From contig OZ020303.1 of NCBI GenBank assembly GCA_963971305.1, positions 19,465,184 through 19,529,183 on the forward strand: a DNA stretch of 64,000 bases, in the 5' to 3' direction. Each line of letters opens with the position of its first letter. Position 1 is the first letter of the stretch. This document shows positions 53,291-62,932 of this stretch, piece after piece. The position numbers and the translations under genes are program-made. Source of the DNA: Arcuatula senhousia (Eukaryota > Mollusca > Bivalvia > Mytilida > Mytilidae). The notes beneath the pieces were generated by a model that saw only the letters and a list, made by a program, of their open reading frames with translations, was not told where the DNA came from and did no database searches.

Positions 53291-53616
53291 TGTAAATCTA
53301 AATATGAAGCAGACTTTCAAAGTTCCTACAACTTGATCAGTAGTGTCATTTATCACAAGTTTCTTTGGATTATAAAAGTAGTATTTCAATTCGTACTCTA
53401 TATTATTAGCAACCGAAGGAACCCATACGGCGATGTTCTTTTTTTCATTGCTGTAAACTTCATCTCAAACCACCGTCTATAAAAAGATACATACATAAAG
53501 AAGCAAAGGTGTATCAATGGGGAAATCAAATCTCGACAATCCTAAAAAAGCAAAGACAAAGATCAAAAAGACAAAATCGTTAGACTTAAGATCATCTAAA
53601 AAAACAAACCACATAA
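53291..53616. other. Gene-free stretch
   Basis: No feature recognised. Confidence 0.45.
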
Positions 53617-54075
53617 CATTTACAAAAACTGTGACACACATAACAACCGAATCCCAATCAGTAACGAGAGTGAACTAAGTTGCTTCGAAAGAGTTAAGCA
53701 GTTCCTACTTGCTATAGCTGTAACTCGTCGCGTTGCCAGCGATGGATTTATAGTGTGGTTCAAATCTGGTAAAGGACGACAATTTATGTCAAACCTCAAA
53801 CCAACATCTCGAAATCCCGTCTTTGTTTTCAAGCACTTGTCTTGAAGCACATCATCGGGTGTCTTCTGTAAAATTTCTTGATCGGTGACCGGCTAGCAAG
53901 TAAAGCATGCGCCAGGCGTGATACTCTATATAGAAAATCCTATTTTCATCACAAGCTCTGAAATAACGAATCAGTTGCGATTGGTAAACAAAAAGTCTAT
54001 AAGCTGGTGCCACACAAATAGGGAAAGTTGACAATTGGAAATTTTAGGTCATCGTGAGTATGTCATAAAGCTCCC
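53617..54075 (-). pseudogene. Retroelement C-terminal fragment, copy C, decayed
   Basis: On the minus strand this matches copy A throughout: GGAAAGTTGACAATTGG (plus strand) corresponds to GGAAAGTTGACGATTGG at 2758-2774. The peptide still shows NFPICVAPAYR and QSQLIRYFRAC, but frameshifts break it into short frames ending at 53,852 and 53,620. The 3' UTR block with GTTCCTAC..GCTATAG and GAGTGAACT..GTTGC (53,665-53,725) follows, as in copy A. It is older than copy A judging by the greater number of changes and indels. Confidence 0.7.
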
Positions 54076-54337
54076 TGCATGTGTATCAATTTAAATCAAA
54101 ATATAAAAACTCTCAAGACCCTGGGGATATATGAGATACTATAGTACTATAGTAGTCGCCAAATCGAGAATTATTTAGTTTAAAGACATTATCCATTATG
54201 TCTATAAGTCTGAAGAATGCTGAAGATCTCTTGTACATATAAGAATACATGTATGTTCAAAAGACAAAACATTTTTTTTTTGCAATTGGGTAAATTTTTA
54301 TTCGGTGATTTTGTTTTTCATATCCTGATGCATTCAT

Positions 54338-54719
54338 GAAAAGATTGATTAATTAGATCACCCGTCTTATACGAAAATATGGATAATTGACTTAAACCTG
54401 ATTCAGGACGCACCTCGGGGTGCACGGACAGACGGACAACGAAACCGTTGACTGTTTGTCTCTCTAAATAATCGTAGGCAGGCATAAAAGTATCGTTTTA
54501 TCAAAATTATGGTTCATTCTGTAAGGTTTCAAAACGATAATGCCCTTTACAATACTTATAATCAACCTCTCCAAAAACTTGCGAGACTCTTCATTGATTT
54601 GGCATTCAGACCCTATATAGCTTCTTAAATATGTAATAAACACACCTGAAATATTTAGAGAGTAATGTCCACTGGGAACTATACTATAAGACGGGTGATC
54701 TAATTAATCAATCTTTTCT
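54338..54719. mobile_element. MITE with 34-bp perfect terminal inverted repeats
   Basis: The left end is GAAAAGATTGATTAATTAGA followed by TCACCCGTCTTATA. The right end at 54,685-54,718 is the exact complement. The interior of about 310 bp is non-coding and contains the palindromic stretch GCACCTCGGGGTGC. It ends about 115 bp before the TATA-like box of the PAN/EGF gene, so it forms part of the upstream region of that gene. The target duplication is not obvious. Confidence 0.8.
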
Positions 54720-54831
54720 AATTAGATTACCCCCTGTTATCATATCTGTCTTACCTTATAAGCCAATAACACGAACATACAACCGTGTTGTAAAACACCC
54801 TGTGTTTTTATCCACGTAGAAATATGATTTA

Positions 54832-54845
54832 TTATTTATAAAAGC
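54832..54845 (+). promoter_or_regulatory. TATA-like box of the PAN/EGF gene
   Basis: TTATTTATAAAAGC lies about 65-75 bases before the ATG at 54,907. Initiation some 30 bases downstream would give a 5' UTR of about 40 bases. This is a sequence match only. Confidence 0.45.
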
Positions 54846-54906
54846 GTCAGATTGGGGTTCGATTTTCTTATTTTCCGGCCAAGATTTCGATAGTTGGCGA
54901 AAGAGG

Positions 54907-55236
54907 ATGGGAGAAAGAAGATGCGTTTTGTTTTTATTAACGTTGACTTTTACTTTGATCGAAGGACAAATTTACAAATTTTCTAAGAACGATTCGTTTT
55001 CTTTTTTTAACCAAAGACTTGAGAATCATGTTCTGTCTGAGTTTTCTACAAAGCAGTTGGTCACTCAATGCGCCATGGAGTGTTTTCTTCACAAGAGATG
55101 TGTCTCCTTCAACTTTGCACCAGCTAGTCACTTGTGTCAATTGAACGATGCCACCCATTTTGACTTTCCTGAAGATCTTCGGAATGGAACTTCTGACACT
55201 GAGTACCATCTAAGGGAAGCCTTCTCCATTGACCCC
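54907..55236 (+). CDS. Secreted/extracellular PAN-EGF protein, exon 1 (signal peptide plus PAN/apple-like domain)
   Basis: The first coding exon encodes 110 residues and ends at the donor CCCC/GTAAGT in phase 0. Residues 1-20 form a signal peptide (basic RR, then VLFLLTLTFTLI, cleavage near EG/Q). Residues about 45-103 look like a PAN/apple-type module, with cysteines at 55, 59, 65 and 77 in CAMECFLHKRCVSFNF and LCQLN. N-glycosylation sequons are at residues 28 and 93. PAN modules bind proteins or sugars in secreted and cell-surface proteins. The next coding exon I can support is the EGF-like exon at 62,933-63,071, which joins in frame; the gene continues beyond the window. The ATG was chosen because the signal peptide follows it directly and a TATA-like box lies upstream. 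The full architecture and function are unknown. Extra exons in the 7.7-kb gap cannot be excluded. Confidence 0.75.
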
Positions 55237-56748
55237 GTAAGTTGTTGAGCTTGAATTCGAAGTCCAAATGAGGGCTATAAACCTTTTTTTTTTCTCATTA
55301 CTGTGATTCGGTAAAACATTATATACCTATACTATTGATACGAAGGCCTTTGTTTTTTTAAAGATACATTTCATTGCAATATATACTGAATATATCTGAG
55401 CTAAATTTAAGTATCCAAAACTTTGGGAAATTTAACTTGAGCCAAGAAACTGTATAACAATCACGTATTGTTGCAAATAATGAGAGTTGTTGGTTCAAAA
55501 TTGCTAAATTGAAACAACTTTAATGACATTTAAAAATAAGCGGTCCTAAGAATAATTTCAGGAAACATTAGTTTTCTTTTTCCAAACCGAGAGTTAAAAT
55601 ATTTTTGTGGATAAGTGGTCCGCTGATAGTTAATTCAGCCCCAAAACATACAAAGTACATTGTATAATTTTTTTTAGCTATTTTGAGAAAAATCCATTTT
55701 TACATTGCATTTAACTCCAACGGTTGCTTTAAAACGTATACGTTTCTTTTAAACATAACTATCTATTTTTACATATAATAAAATCAATATCTTAGATAAA
55801 AATAAACTTTTGCAAAAGGGACTATATACAATCGTTAAAGTTTGAATAGACCTCACCCTTCTGTATATTAGAATACTACTACTTGTATACCTTGAGGTCT
55901 ACATGATGAAGCATGCTATTGGGGGTGGGGGATGGGGGTGGGTGTTACTTCCTATAATATATTGGTATACGGGGACGTGCGGTAGATTCGGGTAGTTATT
56001 TGAATTTTTTTGTATTTATTTTGGTGTCCCATTTTTATCTTCTTGTATTCATTTAGGTTTCATTTTACATGATATTAAATCTGGGTGAAAAAATAAGAAA
56101 GTAAACCCCGGGCATGCAACACAATATTCAACAAGGAAATCTCTCCATCCTTTGGATCCGCCAGTCTTTTCATCTATTTGCTGCATTGTTGATGAAGATA
56201 AATGATAATTATAGGAAAATTCAATAAGATTTTTCGTAAATAATTTTCTTTTACCCGAGCCAACCTCTACAACTAGATTTCGGAAACAAGTCCGTCACCG
56301 GGCGCGAGTTAGAAAAGAAGTTTCCGGTTGTCAAAAGATAGGTAATTTCTAACATTACAAAACTGCAGTTTGTACTCCTTTGAAGCTCAACAGAGTATGC
56401 TTTTCATGCTCGATGTTGGATTCTTACTATATAAAAACAAAAATATCTGAATAACCCCTAGATTACAGTTTTATTGACACCCCAGTAGTTTGTATTTTAA
56501 AATATTATTTTCATTACGTTCCCATATTACGTAACTCTTAAAATTATTGTCTCAGAGCAAATGATGTATATTGTTCAGAACCTGTCTAATTAGATTTAAC
56601 TTACCAATACCCAGAGCAAGCTAGTATTTAAAATCACACAATGGGTCTTGATTTAATATTATGTACATGTAAGGTGCATCTGATTACTATCATACTTTTC
56701 GAGCACATCCCCACAAATATTCAATATTTGGCCTCAAAGACAGTTTTT
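55237..56748 (+). other. Large first intron, 5' part
   Basis: AT-rich and non-coding, starting with GTAAGT. It contains the G-run cluster at 55,921-55,943. The intron as a whole spans 55,237-62,932 and encloses the minus-strand C1q gene and three tandem-core elements. Confidence 0.6.
55921..55943 (+). other. Potential G-quadruplex
   Basis: Four G-runs GGGGG, GGGGG, GGGGG and GGG are separated by T, AT and T on the plus strand. They fit the G3+N1-7 pattern with very short loops. They lie in the intron of the PAN/EGF gene, so the G-rich strand would be in its transcript. Confidence 0.7.
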
Positions 56749-57848
56749 GTCTCGCCTGCGACTTCGCCGAAGGCGAGACATAGGTATTACTTTCTGGTGG
56801 TGGCGACGGCGTAAACATTTTTGTAAGACTTTTGTGGAAAATGAATTACAAGAAAAGGATAATAGCTATGCATCTGATATTTGGTATACAGACAGTAGGG
56901 GTTATGGTATACACAACTGGTACCATGCGGTTTGACTTTTACCCCAATTTCATGGTTCAGTGACTCTGTGAACTTAGATGATTTTTGGGGCCAAAAAACC
57001 TCTTAGTAAGTCTTTTGTAGAAAATGAATTAAGTGAAAGGTATAATAGCTAGGCATCTCATATCTTGTATACAGACACCTGGAGTTTTGGTTTATAAAAC
57101 TGGCCCCATGCCGTTTGACCTTGACCCCATTTTCATGGTTCAGTGACTCTGTGGACTTAGATGATTTTGGTGCCAAAAACCTCTATGTAAGTCTTTTGTG
57201 GAAAATGAATAAAGTGAATAGTATAATAGCTAGGAATCTGATATCTGGTATGCAGACACCTGAAGTAGTGGTCTATGCAACTGACACCATGTCCTGTGAC
57301 CTTGCACAATTTTCATGGTTCATTGACTCTGTGGACTTAGATAATTTTTGGGACAATTTGAATGTTTGTGGAAAATATATAAGTTAATAAAAGTATAATA
57401 GCTAGGCATGTGATATTTGGTATACAATCATTTGGGGTTTTGGTCTACACAACTGACACCATGTTGTGTGACCCTGACCCCTTTCATGGTTCAGTGACTA
57501 TGTGAACTTAGATGATTTTGGTTGGAAAATGAGTTAAGTGAAAAGTATAATATTATAGCTAGGCATTTGATATTTGGGGATTATGGTATACACAACTGAG
57601 GTCATCATGTAATGTGACCTTGACCCCATTTTCATAGTTGAATGACTTATTGAATATTGTTCTTTTTTCATTATTTCTCAATAACTATGGTATCTAGAAC
57701 ACACTTAAGACATTTATGTGATGGTTAAATGGAATTCTGTCACCTGTCACATGACCTTGGCCTTAACTTTTTTGAAGGCCCAGCTAGACCTTCAATGAGT
57801 TCTGTGAAGATGCTGACAGGTGAGACATACTTTAGTGTCAACTCTTGT
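56749..57848 (+). mobile_element. GTCTCGC-hairpin tandem-core element, copy 2 (Helentron-like)
   Basis: After a T-run the element starts with the hairpin GTCTCGCC...GGCGAGAC (56,749-56,779), then ATAGGTATTACTTTC and a GGTGGTGGCGACGGCG microsatellite. The core units of about 170-183 bp carry CATGGTTCAGTGACT; CATGGTTCA occurs at 56,951, 57,134, 57,314 and 57,484. They are the same family as the 182-bp units at 38.8-39.5 kb. The 3' end is GGTGAGACATACTTTAGTG, then TCAACTCTTGTT. Small open frames inside (56,747-56,935, 57,115-57,387 and 57,729-57,962) are by-products. It ends about 160 bp beyond the C1q stop codon. Confidence 0.8.
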
Positions 57849-57994
57849 TTTTTAGATAAGTTTAAAAGAAAAGAAAATAAATGTACTAAATATGTAGATG
57901 CATTTCATGTATCTATTAAGGTCATTAAGAGGTTTGATAAAAAATATATAAAAACCATATAAATATAAAAAAAGAAAATTGATCTTCTATGAAA

Positions 57995-58000
57995 TTTATT
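57995..58000 (-). terminator. Polyadenylation signal of the C1q gene
   Basis: AATAAA on the minus strand begins 12 bases after the stop codon. The 3' UTR would be very short if this is the site used. Confidence 0.5.
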
Positions 58001-58011
58001 TAAAAAAGCTG

Positions 58012-58421
58012 TTACTTTCCAATGTAATAGCCAGACATATGAGACCAACTACCACCATATACATTCTCTACTCCACTGTGGATGTGGCGGACATCAATAG
58101 TATCACCCTTAGTTAATTCTAGTACAGGATTAGCTGTTTCAGTGGCTCCATGGATGGCTGGTCCATACAAGCCCATCAGCTGTTTATCATTATGGAAAAA
58201 AGCCATATGTAGGTGCTTTCCTCCATTAGACATGACTGTTGCAGAAAACTGGTAAAGGCCTTTCAGAGGTGCTGTAAACTTGCCTGTGTTTGGGTTGTAG
58301 CCATTGCCCCTATTCAGAATGACTTTGTTATACTTCAGAACTGGTCCAACTCCACTCAGTGATACTGGATTTCCTGATAAGGTCACCGAAAATGCTGGTC
58401 GATTAATTCCAATGTTGTCAT
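58012..58421 (-). CDS. C1q gene exon 3 (C1q domain)
   Basis: The acceptor is CATGTTATAG/ATGAC on the minus strand, completing an Asp codon. It encodes residues 51-186, the entire C1q domain and the stop. The open frame continues upstream to 58,566, but that part is intron. Confidence 0.92.
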
Positions 58422-60750
58422 CTATAACATGCAAAAATAATTCTGTATATAAATAGAAAAAAAATACAAAGTGTAACATAGTGCAGTGCAGGGTTTCATA
58501 CATGTATGAATGTAGATAAAAAAATGAGAATAAAAATGTCCAAGGATGGAACAGTTGAATTAACAAATATGTCTGATTTTTAAATTTAATACTATCTCAT
58601 ACATAGTTAAAGGCGGCTGAAAAGTGAAAAAAAATGCATTGTCTTCATTTTCAATTTCAGTTACCTAAAAATTAGGACAGTGGCACATTACTTTAACAGA
58701 AGTTTTAAATATTCTTCAGGCTATTGATGGCACATCAATTTTTTTAAAGCTTTTTTTCACTCAGTTGAATTCATTTGAAAAAAGAACAAACATCTCAAGT
58801 TTTTTTTTAACATTTGAATATGTGTATATTTCCTAGAAATATTTTTACTAGTATACCTAAGAGAAAAAATGGCAAAGAATATTTTTCCAGTACTTTTTAC
58901 TGTACAATTCAACTAATATTTTAAAGGATTAAATCATAAAAAGCAAAATAATTAAGAACTGATATATCAAAACGATGTTTTCCTAGGTAATTTTTAAAAT
59001 TTAAATGATTAAGTGTTTCCTCGTACTGTGCCACCTTGCCCATGTTTTTTGTCCCCCGCCGCAACGCGGAGCGGGGACTTGGAAATGCCAGTGTCCGTCC
59101 GTGCGTCCGTCCGTCCGTGTGTCCGTGCGTCCGTCACACTTTTTTTCGTAACACTTTTCTCAGTAACTACTAATCCTAGGGTTCTGAAATTTTGTATGCA
59201 GACTCCTATAGGGGTCCCCTAAGGTGTAAGTGATTTTCAGGTCAGTCTGACATCTACTTCCTGTTTAACGACTTAGTCATTTTTTCTCCCATAGGCTCAA
59301 TGGTAAATTTTTTCGTAACACTTTTCTCAGTAACTACAAATCCTAGGGTTCTGAAATTTTGTATGCAGATTCCTATAGGGGTCCCCTAAGGTGTAAGTGA
59401 TTTTCAGGTACTACTAATCCTAGGGTTCTGAAATTTTGTATGCAGATTCCTATAGGGGTCCCCTAAGGTGTAAGTGATTTTCAGGTCAGTCTGACATCTA
59501 CTTCCTGTTTAACGACTTAGTCATTTTTTCTCCCATAGGCTCAATGGTAAATTTTTCGTAACACTTTTCTCAGTAACTACTAATCCTAGGGTTCTGAAAT
59601 TTTGTATGCAGACTCCTATAGGGGTCCTCTAAGGTGTAAGTGATTTTCAGGTCAGTCTGACATCTACTTCCTGTTTAACGACTTAGTCATTTTTTCTCCC
59701 ATAGGCTCAATGGTAAATTTTTCGTAACACTTTTCTCAGTAACTACTAATCCTAGGGTTCTGAAATTTTGTATGCAGACTCCTATAGGGGTCCCCTAGGG
59801 TGTAAGTAATTTTCAGGTCTGTCTGACATCTACTTCCTGATTAACGACTTAGTCATTTTTTCTCCCATAGGCTCAATGGTAAATTTTTCGTAACACTTTT
59901 CTCAGTAACTACTAATCCTAGGGTTCTGAAATTTTGTATGCAGACTCCTATAGGGGTCCCCTAAGGTGTAAGTGATTTTCAGGTCAGTATGCCCCTTCAA
60001 CAATATAACGTTCAACGGGCGGGGGACCTGGAATCTGTTCTTGTTTTATCTGATTCTTACATGTACTTGTACTTTACTTTGAACTGTCACCAAAATGTAA
60101 GAAAATTCTATGGACAACTCTTTAATAGGCCTCAATTTACTAACCAGACAAGTTATGATGTATAAAATTTGTACCAACATTGTATAGTTTGTAAATTAGT
60201 ATGAATTTAACCAAAAAACATTTACAAGTGAATTTTAGGCTTACAATGAATGAACACCTGAGTTATAAAAGTGAACAACAACATAATGTTAAGCTGTTTA
60301 CCTTCTTTTTGTCCTCCAGACTTAATGGAATACAGCATTTCAACCAACTTATCTGATAGGGAGCTCTCTGTAAAAAGATACAAAAATGATATGTATAATT
60401 CTTATCATTTGTTCTTGTTCAATAGAATACACATATAATTATATTTAAAGTTTGATCATCCAATTTGTTACAAACTTTGAACATGTTTATTTTACTATTT
60501 CTGTCCAATGACATAGATCTGCAATATGAAATATGAAATATTCTGATTAACACCCAGAATGTTTACAAGAGAATAGTTATATAAAAGAAAATAGAAATAA
60601 TAAACTATTCTTTTACGAGAACAACATTGAAATTTTGAAGTAGGTTAGATTTACTGTGTACATACCAAGCTTATTACAAGAGCCAGCCTGTACCCCTCCA
60701 TTCAGCATGACAATAATGAGAGCCAAAGTAAACACTCCAACACACTTCAT
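58012..60750 (-). CDS. C1q domain-containing secreted protein, three exons
   Basis: The exons are 60,750-60,666, 60,367-60,302 and 58,421-58,012 (85, 66 and 410 bases), giving 186 residues and TAA. All introns are GT-AG and both are in phase 1. Residues 1-22 are a signal peptide (KCVGVFTLALIIVML, cleavage near VQA/G). Residues 23-56 form a short linker with one cysteine (25) and a helix-prone SDKLVEMLYSIKSGG. Residues about 58-186 form a globular C1q domain: PAFSVTLSG, YNKVILNRG, NPNTGKFTAPLKGLYQFSAT and a terminal SGYYIGK. There is no collagen stretch, so this is the short secreted type that is hugely expanded in bivalves and often acts as a soluble lectin in immunity. The ATG at 60,750 is preferred because the signal peptide follows directly; an in-frame ATG at 60,822 would add 24 residues and hide it. 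The gene lies inside an intron of the opposite-strand PAN/EGF gene. The ligand is unknown. Confidence 0.93.
59051..60045 (+). mobile_element. GTCCCCCG-hairpin tandem-core element (Helentron-like), in C1q intron 2
   Basis: After a T-run the element starts with the hairpin GTCCCCCGC...GAGCGGGGAC (59,051-59,078) and TTGGAAATG. A GTCCGTCC microsatellite follows at 59,092-59,135. The core is a 166-bp tandem repeat: CGTAACACTTTTCTCAGTAA starts at 59,147, 59,314, 59,557, 59,723 and 59,889, with one deleted unit near 59,409. The 3' end repeats the right arm as GGGCGGGGGACCTGGAATCTG and closes with TTCTTGTTTT. The units are more than 95% alike by eye, so the array is young or homogenised. It makes up more than half of the C1q gene's second intron. 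Confidence 0.85.
60302..60367 (-). CDS. C1q gene exon 2 (linker)
   Basis: The acceptor is TCTTTTTACAG/AGAGC and the donor is AGAAG/GTAAAC on the minus strand. The 66 bases encode most of residues 29-51. The exon is too short to be found by frame length, but both splice sites and the reading phase fit exons 1 and 3 exactly. Confidence 0.85.
60666..60750 (-). CDS. C1q gene exon 1 (signal peptide)
   Basis: It encodes residues 1-28 and the first base of codon 29. The donor is AAGCTTG/GTATGT on the minus strand. Confidence 0.85.
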
Positions 60751-60892
60751 TATGGTATAGTGTACATTCACAACATAACTGATTGTATATCTATATACAG
60801 TTGGCCTCAGACATTCTGACATTTTCTAATGTAAAGATTGCATGACAACACACTAGTGTTCAATAAATAATAAGTGTGATATTACACACTGG

Positions 60893-60901
60893 TTTTATAT
60901 A
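60893..60901 (-). promoter_or_regulatory. TATA box of the C1q gene
   Basis: TATATAAAA on the minus strand lies about 143 bases before the preferred ATG. Initiation about 30 bases downstream would give a 5' UTR of roughly 115 bases; that transcript would include the upstream ATG at 60,822. Confidence 0.55.
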
Positions 60902-61005
60902 GATATGGTAACAGTTGTAAATGTACTGAAAATATTACCGTTTTCATAGTTTTTTTCCTTTTTTATCCTTAACAAAAAGTCCTCAAAAAAACCAAAAGGG
61001 TTTTT

Positions 61006-61533
61006 GTCTCGCTAGCGAAGTAGAGCGGGACATAGGTGTTACTTTACCGGAGGTGGCGACATCAGCAGCATCCATATCTCAAGAACTGTAGGTCCTAGGT
61101 TGATGAAACTTGGTATGCATATGCCCTAGTAGTAGCTTCGTACAGTTGCATCCCCATCTTTTGACCTTGACCTTGATTTTCTGGTTGAGCGACTTTGACA
61201 ATTTTCAATTCATATGATAGCACGGGTACGGTTTTGTGAGCACCTCCATATCTCAAGAACTATAAGTCCTATGTTGATGAAACTTGGTATGCATATGCCC
61301 CAGTAGTAGCTGAGCACAGTTGCATCCCCATCTTTTGACCTTGACCATGATTTTTTTGTTTGAGTGACTTTGAATATTTTTATTGCATATTTTAGCAATG
61401 TTTAAGTTCTATAAACGCCTTTTTATCTGAGAAACTGAAAATCCTTATAATTGCAAAATATAGTGGAAGTAAGAAAGAATCATTGTTTCCATGGTGCATG
61501 CAGGCCAGACATACTTTAGTGTTAACTCTTGTT
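61006..61533 (+). mobile_element. GTCTCGC-hairpin tandem-core element, copy 3, different core
   Basis: After a T-run comes the hairpin GTCTCGC...GCGGGAC (61,006-61,031), then ATAGGTGTTACTTTACCGG and AGGTGGCGAC. The core has two 174-bp units with CATATCTCAAGAACT at 61,073 and 61,247; this core differs from the 182-bp core of copies 1 and 2. The 3' end is CCAGACATACTTTAGTG followed by TTAACTCTTGTT, as in copy 2. It starts about 105 bp upstream of the C1q TATA box. The minus-strand 62-codon frame (61,210-61,398) is incidental. Confidence 0.8.
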
Positions 61534-62368
61534 ACATGTAATTATTTCTAGCCTGCTTTATATAAGATTGTAAAACATTCATTTCAATATAATTTTAGCA
61601 AAATGCTTATTTCATCAAGGCTGTGTATTTTTTGAAAGTTTTGTATTGACAATGCATGGCAGCCATTTTCCATTTAGAAGAACCTTAAATGAACATTCAA
61701 CAATGTCCAAAATGAGTCTAATATAAAAGTCTATGATCAAGAGAAATCTTCCCTAATGTTCATTTTTTTTTGTCACACAGGTATAGGGCACAGGGACTTT
61801 CTCTCCTTTATCCATATAATGGGGAGCAAGTTTCTATGTATATATGGTTTTTGGAAGATGGTCTCAGAGTTAGTGTCTTAAAGAGATTCTCAATATGAAG
61901 AAAGCTTTAGCCTAAAATCGGGTAAAGCCCATATGTCTTAAAATGAAATAAAAATTCTAATTTATAATAAGTGTCGCCATAGATAACAATAATTACAATA
62001 TCAATAAACAATACTGGTATTAATTACAAATGTTTGTAGACCTCTTGTCAGTCTCTTTGACAGGAAACCAACATGGTTATTCCTTTATCACAATGATAAC
62101 TTATGCTGAATAAACTGAGAGATAGAAAGGCAAATAATAACATTTAGAAAAAAAACAGCAATAAGAAACACTGATAATAAATAAGAAAAATAAACAAAGG
62201 AAAGAATAGAAAAAATAAAGACAAAAACTATTTTCAATATTAAAGAAAACACTTTTGTTGCAGGGGTAATGGCCCTTAGTATAATAAAAAAAGAAGCATT
62301 TTTTCCTTTTTTTGCCCCAAAGAATGAAATTTATTGCAGATTTATTAAGAAAAGCTGTAGCTTGCTAA
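61534..62368 (+). other. Intron of the PAN/EGF gene
   Basis: AT-rich with no exon recognised. An A-rich stretch lies at 62,140-62,240. Confidence 0.5.
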
Positions 62369-62755
62369 TTAAACTATTTCAGATAGAGCAAACTTGTTGG
62401 TTGCTTAAACCTTCAGCTCATTAAACTATTTCAGATAAAGCAAACTTGTTGCTTGCTTAAACCTTCAGCTCATTAAACTATTTCAGATAGGGCAAAGCTG
62501 TTGCTTGCTTAAACCTTCAGCTCATTAAACTATTTCAGATAGAGCAAAGCTGTTGCTTGCTTAAACCTTCAGCTCATTAAAATATTTCAGATAGAACAAA
62601 GCTGTTGCTTGCTTAAACCTTCAGCTCATTAAATTATTTCAGATAGAGCAAAGCTGTTGCTTGCTTAAACCTTCAGCTCATTAAACTATTTCAGATAGAG
62701 CAAAGCTGTTGCTTGCTTAAACCTTCAGCTCATTAAACTATTTCAGAAAGAGCTC
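62369..62755. repeat. 52-bp tandem repeat, seven full copies plus a partial one
   Basis: TTAAACTATTTCAGATAGAG begins at 62,369, 62,421, 62,473, 62,525, 62,577, 62,629 and 62,681, exactly 52 bases apart, with a partial copy from 62,733. Each unit continues with GCTGTTGCTTGCTTAAACC and TTCAGCTCA. The complement of the unit (GAGCTGAA.GTTTAAGCAAGC, then AACAGC) matches one part of the units at 48,430-48,660. The array therefore uses a piece of that longer repeat. Confidence 0.95.
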
Positions 62756-62868
62756 AGCTCATTTAGCTCTACCAATGTCTCCCTTGACTTGTATCAATGT
62801 AATCAGATAACCCCTTTTAGAAGATGCCTAGCACAACTTAAAGGCCAGGTGAGCAAACCTCTTGTTTT
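62756..62868 (+). mobile_element. 3' end of an AGCTCAC-type tandem-core element
   Basis: The segment closes with CCAGGTGAGCAAACCTCTTGTTTT-like sequence. This is the same end as the element at 45,829-47,972 (CAGGTGAGCGATTC...GCCTCTTGTTTT) with the small GGCTCC hairpin deleted. The 52-bp array upstream is probably its core. The 5' end is not recognisable. It stops exactly at the duplicated acceptor-like segment before the EGF exon. Confidence 0.6.
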
Positions 62869-62906
62869 GTAGGAAGCTGAGGATCTATGTGTTAGCTATG
62901 TGCTGC
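62869..62906 (+). repeat. Degenerate duplicate of the EGF exon's acceptor and first bases
   Basis: TAGGAAGCTGAGGATCTATGTGTTAGCTAT here parallels TAGGAAGCTGTAGGGCCATGTGGTAGCTAT at 62,930-62,959, offset 60 bases. The copy is not open in the EGF frame. TTTTGTAG/G could act as a decoy acceptor. Confidence 0.7.
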
Positions 62907-62932
62907 ATATACATGAAGTTTTTTTTTTATAG

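Noticed and set aside
56747..57962. Several 60-90-codon open frames
   Set aside because: They are produced by the tandem core of a repeat element; the same sequence recurs at 39 kb on the other strand.
58422..58566. N-terminal extension of the C1q exon 3 open frame (MLIQLFHPW...)
   Set aside because: It lies upstream of a good acceptor (TTATAG/ATGAC). The three-exon model gives a proper signal peptide and matching phases.
59092..59135. Short GTCC repeats that might suggest a CRISPR or regulatory array
   Set aside because: They form a simple microsatellite without spacers, in a fixed position next to the element hairpin.
60751..60822. In-frame upstream ATG adding 24 residues to the C1q protein
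   Set aside because: It would bury the hydrophobic signal peptide behind a polar stretch; the internal ATG gives a standard secreted precursor.
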